Source of the DNA: Amycolatopsis sp.
GTDB taxonomy: Bacteria > Actinomycetota > Actinomycetes > Mycobacteriales > Pseudonocardiaceae
Direction: 5' to 3'
Assembly (NCBI RefSeq): GCF_025464955.1
Contig: NZ_JAODNM010000130.1
Location: 1-64,000, forward strand
DNA length: 64,000 nt
Shown here: piece by piece, positions 58,868 through 64,000 of the stretch
How positions within the stretch are numbered: the stretch's first letter is position 1
How the letters are laid out: each line of letters starts with the position of its first letter
Translations under genes and position numbers: made by a program
The notes under the pieces: generated by a model
What the model saw: only the letters and a program-made list of their open reading frames with translations
What the model was told of the DNA's origin: nothing
Databases searched by the model: none

Positions 58868-60159
58868 CCGCAGATCCGATTACTCCGGTTCTCACCAAGC
58901 GCTGGCTGTCGCCCAAGTCGTGGACGCTGGCCAGTTACGAGCAGCTCGAGGGCTACACCGCGGCGCGCAAGGCGCTGAAGAGCACTCCTGAGCAGATCGT
59001 CCAGCTGATCAAGGACTCCGGCCTGCGCGGCCGCGGCGGCGCGGGCTTCCCGGCCGGGGTCAAGTGGTCGTTCATGCCGCAGAACTTCGACAAGCCGCAT
59101 TACCTGGTGATCAACGCCGACGAGGGCGAGCCGGGCACGTGCAAGGACATCCCGCTGATGATGGCGGACCCGCACTCGCTCATCGAGGGCTGCATCATCG
59201 CCTCGTACGCGATGCGCTCGAACCATTGCTTCATCTACGTCCGCGGTGAGGCGCTGCACTGCATCCGCCGGCTCAATGCGGCGGTGCGCGAGGCGTACAA
59301 CGCCGGATACCTCGGCATCGACATCCTCAAGTCCGGCTTCAACCTCGACATCACCGTGCACGCGGGCGCCGGGGCGTACATCTGCGGCGAAGAGACGGCA
59401 CTGCTCGACTCGCTGGAGGGCCGTCGCGGCCAGCCGCGGCTCAAGCCGCCGTTCCCCGCGGCCGCCGGCCTCTACGCGGCGCCGACCACGGTCAACAACG
59501 TCGAGACCATCGCGAGCGCGCCCTACATCGTCAACGCGGGCTCCGACTGGTTCCGCAAGATGGGCCGCGAGAAGTCGCCGGGCCCGAAGATCTACTCGAT
59601 CTCCGGTCACGTCGAGCTCCCCGGCCAGTACGAGTGCCCGCTGGGCACGACGCTGCGCGAGCTGCTGGACATGGCGGGCGGCATGAAGGACGGCATCCCG
59701 CTGAAGTTCTGGACGCCGGGCGGGTCCTCGACGCCGATGTTCACCGTCGAACACCTCGACACCCCGCTGGACTTCGAAGGCGCGGCCGAGGCCGGGTCGA
59801 TGCTCGGCACGACGGCCGTGCAGGTCTTCAACGAGACCGTCTCCGTGCCGTGGGCCGTGATGAAGTGGACCCAGTTCTACGAGCACGAGTCCTGCGGCAA
59901 GTGCACGCCGTGCCGTGAAGGCACCTACTGGCTCGCGAAGATCCTGGAGCGCATGGTCGACGGCCACGGCACCGAGGAGGACATCGACACCATGCTCGAT
60001 GTCTGCGACAACATCTTCGGCCGCTCGTTCTGCGCGCTGGGCGACGGCGCGGTGTCGCCGATCGTCAGCGGGATCAAGTACTTCCGGGACGAGTTCCTGG
60101 CGTTGTGTGACACCAACAAGAACAAGACTGAGACTGAGCTTGTAGGAGCACCGGCATGA
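58864..60159 (+). CDS. nuoF: NADH-quinone oxidoreductase subunit F
   Basis: A 431-residue NADH-binding subunit with FMN and a [4Fe-4S]. LRGRGGAGFPAGVKW binds NADH/FMN, GAGAYICGEETALLDSLEG is the FMN region, and ESCGKCTPCREG gives three of the Cys ligands. ATG 58864 overlaps nuoE; overlaps nuoG. Confidence 0.97.
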   Translation: MTADPITPVLTKRWLSPKSWTLASYEQLEGYTAARKALKSTPEQIVQLIKDSGLRGRGGAGFPAGVKWSFMPQNFDKPHYLVINADEGEPGTCKDIPLMMADPHSLIEGCIIASYAMRSNHCFIYVRGEALHCIRRLNAAVREAYNAGYLGIDILKSGFNLDITVHAGAGAYICGEETALLDSLEGRRGQPRLKPPFPAAAGLYAAPTTVNNVETIASAPYIVNAGSDWFRKMGREKSPGPKIYSISGHVELPGQYECPLGTTLRELLDMAGGMKDGIPLKFWTPGGSSTPMFTVEHLDTPLDFEGAAEAGSMLGTTAVQVFNETVSVPWAVMKWTQFYEHESCGKCTPCREGTYWLAKILERMVDGHGTEEDIDTMLDVCDNIFGRSFCALGDGAVSPIVSGIKYFRDEFLALCDTNKNKTETELVGAPA

Positions 60160-62624
60160 CGATGGCTCCAGAAGAGACCAAAACCGAGACGCCGGTGCCC
60201 GAAGGCCACGTCAAACTGGTCATCGACGGTGAAGAAGTCATCGCCCCCAAGGGCGAGCTGCTGATCCGCACCGCCGAGCGCCTCGGCACGGTCATCCCGC
60301 GGTTCTGCGACCACCCGCTGCTCGACCCGGCGGGCGCCTGCCGCCAGTGCCTGGTCGAGGTCGAAATGGGCGGCCGTCCGATGCCGAAGCCGCAGGCCTC
60401 GTGCACGATGACGGTCGCCGACGGCATGGTCGTCAAAACGCAGCTCACCTCGGCCGTCGCGGACAAGGCGCAGGGCGGGGTGATGGAGCTGCTGCTCATC
60501 AACCACCCGCTGGACTGCCCGATCTGCGACAAGGGCGGCGAGTGCCCGCTGCAGAACCAGGCGCTCGCGCACGGGCGCACGGAGTCGCGGTTCGTCGACA
60601 CCAAGCGCACCTTCGCGAAGCCGCTGCCGATCTCGTCGCAGGTCCTGCTGGACCGGGAACGCTGCGTGCTCTGCCAGCGCTGCACCCGGTTCTCCGCGCA
60701 GATCGCCGGCGACCCGTTCATCGAGCTCCTCGAGCGCGGCGCGCACCAGCAGATCGGCACCGCCGAGACCGCCGATGTCCTAGGGATGGCGGGCCGGACG
60801 ACAGAGTCTGATGCCTCCTCGGCGGAAATGCTTACCTCGTCGGGAGGTCAGCCGTTCCAGAGCTACTTCTCCGGCAACGTCATCCAGATCTGCCCGGTCG
60901 GCGCGCTGACCAGCGCCGCGTACCGGTTCCGCTCGCGGCCGTTCGACCTGGTGTCCTCGCCGAGCGTGTGTGAGCACTGCTCGTCGGGTTGCGCCGAGCG
61001 GACCGACTTCCGCCGCGGCAAGGTCACCCGCAAGCTCGCCGGTGACGACCCGCAGGTCAACGAAGAGTGGCTCTGCGACAAGGGCCGCTTCGCGTTCCGT
61101 TACGCGCAGGCCGGCGACCGCATCCGCCGCCCGCTCATCCGCAACGCCCAGGGCGAGCTCGAAGAGACCTCCTGGACCGAAGCGTTGCGCATTGCCGCCG
61201 ATGGGCTCGCGAAGGCCCGCGACGGCAAGGGTGCCGCTGTGCTCCCCGGTGGCCGGCTGACCGTCGAGGACGCCTACGCGTACTCGAAGTTCGCCCGACT
61301 TGTGTTGCACACCAACGACATCGACTATCGCGCCCGGGCGCACTCCGCCGAGGAGCTCGCGTTCCTGCAGGCGCACGTCGTCGGCCGGACCCCGGAGAAC
61401 GGCGTCACGTTCGCCGCGATCGAAGCCGCGCCCACCGTGTTGTGCGTGGCTTTCGAGCCGGAAGAAGAAGCCCCGATCGTATTCCTGCGGCTGCGCAAGG
61501 CCGCCCGGACCAAGCGCACCAAGGTCGTCCACTTGGGACAGTGGACCACGCCTTCGGTGAGCAAGACGTTCGGCGAACTGCTGGCCTGCGTGCCCGGCGG
61601 CGAGCCCGCCGCGCTCGACGGGATCGCCCAGCACGCGCAGGACCTCGACGCCCAGCTCAACGCCGAAGGCGCGGTGATCCTGGTCGGCGAACGTGCCGCC
61701 GAGGTCCCGGGCCTGTTCTCGGCGCTGCAGCGGCTGTCCGAGCGCACCGGCGCCCGGATCGCCTGGATCCCGCGCCGGGCGGGCGAACGCGGCGCGGTCG
61801 AGGTCGGCGCACTGCCGGCAGCGCTGCCCGCCGAGGTTGGAAAGGCTTGGGGCGCAACGCTTCCGGCTGAGCCTGGACGCGACCTCAGCGGCATCCTCGC
61901 CGCCGCCGCGGCCGGTCAGCTCGACGGTCTGCTCGTCGGCGGGGTCGACCCGTACGACCTGCCCGACCCGGCCGCCGCACTGGACGCCTTCCGCGCTGCC
62001 GGGTTCGTCGTGAGCCTGGAGCTGCGGCCGAGCGCGGTCACCGAGTTCGCCGACGTCGTCCTGCCGATCGCGCCTTCGATCGAGAAGGCCGGTTCGTACC
62101 TCAACTGGGAGGGCAGGCACCGGCCCTTCGACGCCACGGTCGAAAACACCGGCGCGCTGTCCGACTGCCGAGTGCTCGACACGCTCGCCGTCGAGATGGA
62201 CGTCGACCTGTTCACCCAGACCCCGGCTGCCTCGGCCGCCGACTTCGCGAAGCTTCAAAGCTCCCTCAGGGCCACTCCCGTGGCGTTCAATGTGGCCCCG
62301 AGGGAACGCCCCGCACTGGGTGACGGGCAGGCGGTGCTCGCGACCTGGCGGCAGCTGATCGACAAGGGATCGCTGCAGGTCGACGAGCCGCATCTGGCCG
62401 GCACGGCCAGGCCGGTGGTCGCCAGGCTGTCCGCCGCGACGGCCAACGGCTTCGGAGTCGTCAAGGTGTCGACGGACCGCGGTTCGATCACCCTGCCGGT
62501 GGAGGTCTCGGACCTGCCGGACGGCGTGGTCTGGCTGCCCGCGAACTCGGCAGGCTCCCAGGTCCGCGCGTCGCTCGGCGCCGGACACGGTGCGGTCGTC
62601 GCCATCACCGGAGGTGAGTTGTGA
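60156..62624 (+). CDS. nuoG: NADH-quinone oxidoreductase subunit G with repeat insertion
   Basis: An 822-residue subunit. The N-terminal ferredoxin domain has Cys in RFCDHPLLDPAGACRQCLVE; HPLDCPICDKGGECPLQNQ and RERCVLCQRCTRFS bind further clusters; CEHCSSGCAERTD begins the molybdopterin-type fold. Near residues 701-719 the protein contains SSLRATPVAFNVAPRERP, encoded by a family A palindromic repeat (62257-62312) kept in frame. The segment lies between the QTPAASAADF and GQAVLATWRQL blocks, likely a surface loop. ATG 60156 and GTGA overlaps with neighbours. Confidence 0.96.
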   Translation: MTMAPEETKTETPVPEGHVKLVIDGEEVIAPKGELLIRTAERLGTVIPRFCDHPLLDPAGACRQCLVEVEMGGRPMPKPQASCTMTVADGMVVKTQLTSAVADKAQGGVMELLLINHPLDCPICDKGGECPLQNQALAHGRTESRFVDTKRTFAKPLPISSQVLLDRERCVLCQRCTRFSAQIAGDPFIELLERGAHQQIGTAETADVLGMAGRTTESDASSAEMLTSSGGQPFQSYFSGNVIQICPVGALTSAAYRFRSRPFDLVSSPSVCEHCSSGCAERTDFRRGKVTRKLAGDDPQVNEEWLCDKGRFAFRYAQAGDRIRRPLIRNAQGELEETSWTEALRIAADGLAKARDGKGAAVLPGGRLTVEDAYAYSKFARLVLHTNDIDYRARAHSAEELAFLQAHVVGRTPENGVTFAAIEAAPTVLCVAFEPEEEAPIVFLRLRKAARTKRTKVVHLGQWTTPSVSKTFGELLACVPGGEPAALDGIAQHAQDLDAQLNAEGAVILVGERAAEVPGLFSALQRLSERTGARIAWIPRRAGERGAVEVGALPAALPAEVGKAWGATLPAEPGRDLSGILAAAAAGQLDGLLVGGVDPYDLPDPAAALDAFRAAGFVVSLELRPSAVTEFADVVLPIAPSIEKAGSYLNWEGRHRPFDATVENTGALSDCRVLDTLAVEMDVDLFTQTPAASAADFAKLQSSLRATPVAFNVAPRERPALGDGQAVLATWRQLIDKGSLQVDEPHLAGTARPVVARLSAATANGFGVVKVSTDRGSITLPVEVSDLPDGVVWLPANSAGSQVRASLGAGHGAVVAITGGEL
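62257..62312. repeat. palindromic repeat family A, copy 3, inside nuoG
   Basis: AAAGCTCCCTCAGGGCCACT at the left matches copy 2 (33758), and TGGCCCCGAGGGAACGCCCC at the right matches the inverse of copy 1's left flank. The inner part of the right arm (CCACAAGGG) is missing, so the hairpin is shortened, but the reading frame is kept. Confidence 0.85.
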
Positions 62625-63994
62625 CGCAGTTCTTCGCGCAGGTCCCGGATCACCTGACCCGGGCCCAGCTCCTTGCGCAGGACCCGTGGTGGCTGGTCCT
62701 GATCAAGGCCGTGGTCATCCTGCTGATCGGCCCGATCCTGACGATCCTGCTGATCGTCTGGGAGCGCAAGGCCGTCGGCCGGATGCAGAACCGGCCCGGT
62801 CCGAACCGGGTGGGCCCCAACGGTTACCTGCAGTCCCTCGCCGACGCGATCAAGCTGCCGTTCAAAGAGCAGATCATCCCGGACACCGCCGACCGCAAGG
62901 TGTACTTCCTCGCGCCGATCCTGGCCGCGGTCCCCGCGCTGATCGCGCTGGCGGCGATCCCGTTCGGCCCCGAGGTGTCGATCTTCGGCCACCGCACGGT
63001 GCTGCAGCTGGTCGACCTCCCGGTCGGCGTGCTGGTGATCCTGGCCTGTTCCGCGATCGGGGTGTACGGCATCGTGCTCGCCGGCTGGTCGTCCGGCTCG
63101 CCGTACCCGCTGCTCGGTGGTCTCCGCTCGGCCGCGCAGGTGATCTCATACGAGATCGCGATGGGCCTCTCGCTCGTCGCCGTAGTCCTCTACGCCGGCT
63201 CGCTGTCCACCGGCGACATCGTCCTCGCCCAACAGGGCGGTTGGTACTTCTACCAGCTCATCCCGAGTTTCGTGATCTACCTGATCTCCATGGTCGGCGA
63301 GACCAACCGCGCGCCCTTCGACCTCCCCGAGGCCGAGTCGGAGCTGGTCGGTGGTTTCCACACCGAGTACAGCTCGATGAAGTTCGCGATGTTCTTCCTC
63401 GCCGAGTACGTCAACATGGTGATCGTCTCGTCGTTCTGCGTCACGCTGTTCCTCGGCGGCTGGATGTTCCCGTTCGTGGGCGCGGATTCCGCGCTGAACC
63501 ACGGCTGGTGGCCGATCCTCTGGTTCCTGGCGAAACTCTTCGTGCTGCTGTTCGGGTTCATCTGGCTCCGCGGCACGCTGCCGCGGCTGCGGTACGACCA
63601 GTTCATGCGGCTCGGGTGGAAGGTCCTCGTCCCGGTCAACCTGCTGTGGATCGTGGTGGTGGTCGCGGTCAAGGCGATCAAGAACAACGGCGGCCTGTCC
63701 ACCGGGCAGATCCTCATCGGCGGCGGTGTGATCATCGTGTTCGCCTTCCTGCTGGCGATGCTGCTGCCGGACAAGAAGGTCATCGACGAGGACTACGTGC
63801 CGATCACCGGTGGCGGGTTCCCGTTGCCGCCGCTCGATTTGAAGGTCCCCGAGACCACGCCGCGGCAGAAGGCGCTGGCCAAGGCGCAGGCGAGGGCGAA
63901 GCGCAAGCCCGCGGTGGTCACCGCCGGCGGCGGGGCGACCGAAGCCGGCGAAGCGAACGCAGTTCAGGAAGGGGCACAAGATGGGGATATTTGA
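62621..63994 (+). CDS. nuoH: NADH-quinone oxidoreductase subunit H
   Basis: A 457-residue membrane subunit with about eight helices. ERKAVGRMQNRPGPNRVGP, the quinone-side loop MVGETNRAPFDLPEAESELV and GGFHTEYSSMKFA are family blocks. The C-terminal 60 residues are a basic then Ala/Glu-rich cytoplasmic tail, longer than in E. coli. GTG 62621 overlaps nuoG. Its end overlaps nuoI by 14 bp. Confidence 0.96.
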   Translation: MTQFFAQVPDHLTRAQLLAQDPWWLVLIKAVVILLIGPILTILLIVWERKAVGRMQNRPGPNRVGPNGYLQSLADAIKLPFKEQIIPDTADRKVYFLAPILAAVPALIALAAIPFGPEVSIFGHRTVLQLVDLPVGVLVILACSAIGVYGIVLAGWSSGSPYPLLGGLRSAAQVISYEIAMGLSLVAVVLYAGSLSTGDIVLAQQGGWYFYQLIPSFVIYLISMVGETNRAPFDLPEAESELVGGFHTEYSSMKFAMFFLAEYVNMVIVSSFCVTLFLGGWMFPFVGADSALNHGWWPILWFLAKLFVLLFGFIWLRGTLPRLRYDQFMRLGWKVLVPVNLLWIVVVVAVKAIKNNGGLSTGQILIGGGVIIVFAFLLAMLLPDKKVIDEDYVPITGGGFPLPPLDLKVPETTPRQKALAKAQARAKRKPAVVTAGGGATEAGEANAVQEGAQDGDI

Positions 63995-64000
63995 TCCCAT
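63981..64000 (+). CDS. nuoI: NADH-quinone oxidoreductase subunit I, 5' end only
   Basis: Only MGIFDP is in the window. ATG 63981 has GGAAGGGG upstream, and the position after nuoH is that of nuoI, the 2x[4Fe-4S] subunit. Partial at the window end. Confidence 0.75.

Noticed and set aside
60780..62588. 602-codon open frame opposite nuoG
   Set aside because: It is antisense to a clear complex I gene; composition is typical of a mirror frame.

Overview
The window is high-GC actinobacterial DNA, most likely from a Pseudonocardiaceae member such as Amycolatopsis or a close relative. The taxon is inferred, not searched. The reasons are the GTG/TTG-rich starts, a fused E2-E1 2-oxoglutarate decarboxylase (Kgd), BldC, menaquinone-only quinone synthesis including MenJ, DUF3558 lipoproteins, DUF397/DUF5753 genes, and gene order recalling Mycobacterium (hemL-phosphatase-TlpA-ccdA-resB-ccsA; menD-DUF3592-mgtA-menG; metY-metX; accD1-accA1-fadE19).

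Layout. 0.1-3.3 kb is small accessory DNA: two tandem DUF3558 lipoproteins, a small helical protein, a DUF397 protein with an internal duplication, a DUF5753 remnant without its HTH, and a secreted M15-like protein. 3.3-8.6 kb holds kgd and DUF4291/DUF4262 genes. 8.6-14.5 kb holds a two-in-one ABC exporter and an ABC-2 ATPase/permease pair. 15-19.4 kb holds alanine dehydrogenase, a PAP2-like protein, a quinone reductase and a secreted M43 protease. 19.5-23.7 kb holds a PucR regulator and metY-metX. 23.7-30.8 kb holds a TetR regulator, a secreted lipase and a leucine-degradation-type operon (accD1-accA1-fadE19) linked to the TetR gene by shared palindromic operators. 31.2-37.3 kb joins hemL to a cytochrome c maturation operon. 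37.4-41.5 kb holds a ParA-like ATPase, bldC, an Lrp regulator and a Cds1-like cysteine desulfhydrase. 41.5-54.2 kb is a menaquinone region (menA, menE, menB, menD, menG, menJ) with two glycosyltransferases and an inositol-phosphatase-like gene. 55-64 kb is the nuo operon (nuoA to the start of nuoI), behind two perfect Rex-type operators.

The genes form a respiratory theme: haem and cytochrome c assembly, menaquinone synthesis and complex I lie together, with NADH/NAD sensing suggested by the Rex boxes.

The most unusual signal is a set of palindromic repeat families scattered between genes. One family (perfect copy at 33765-33815, near-perfect at 18386-18436) also has a copy in frame inside nuoG (62257-62312). 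A second family (CTCGTGAG...CTCACGAG) has five copies around the men genes and supplies the stop codon or C-terminal residues of two proteins. A 439-bp nested inverted repeat fills the fadE19-hemL gap. Five tandem 12-bp units resembling DnaA boxes form the start of a secreted protein gene. No tRNA, rRNA, CRISPR array, IS transposase or prophage gene was seen.
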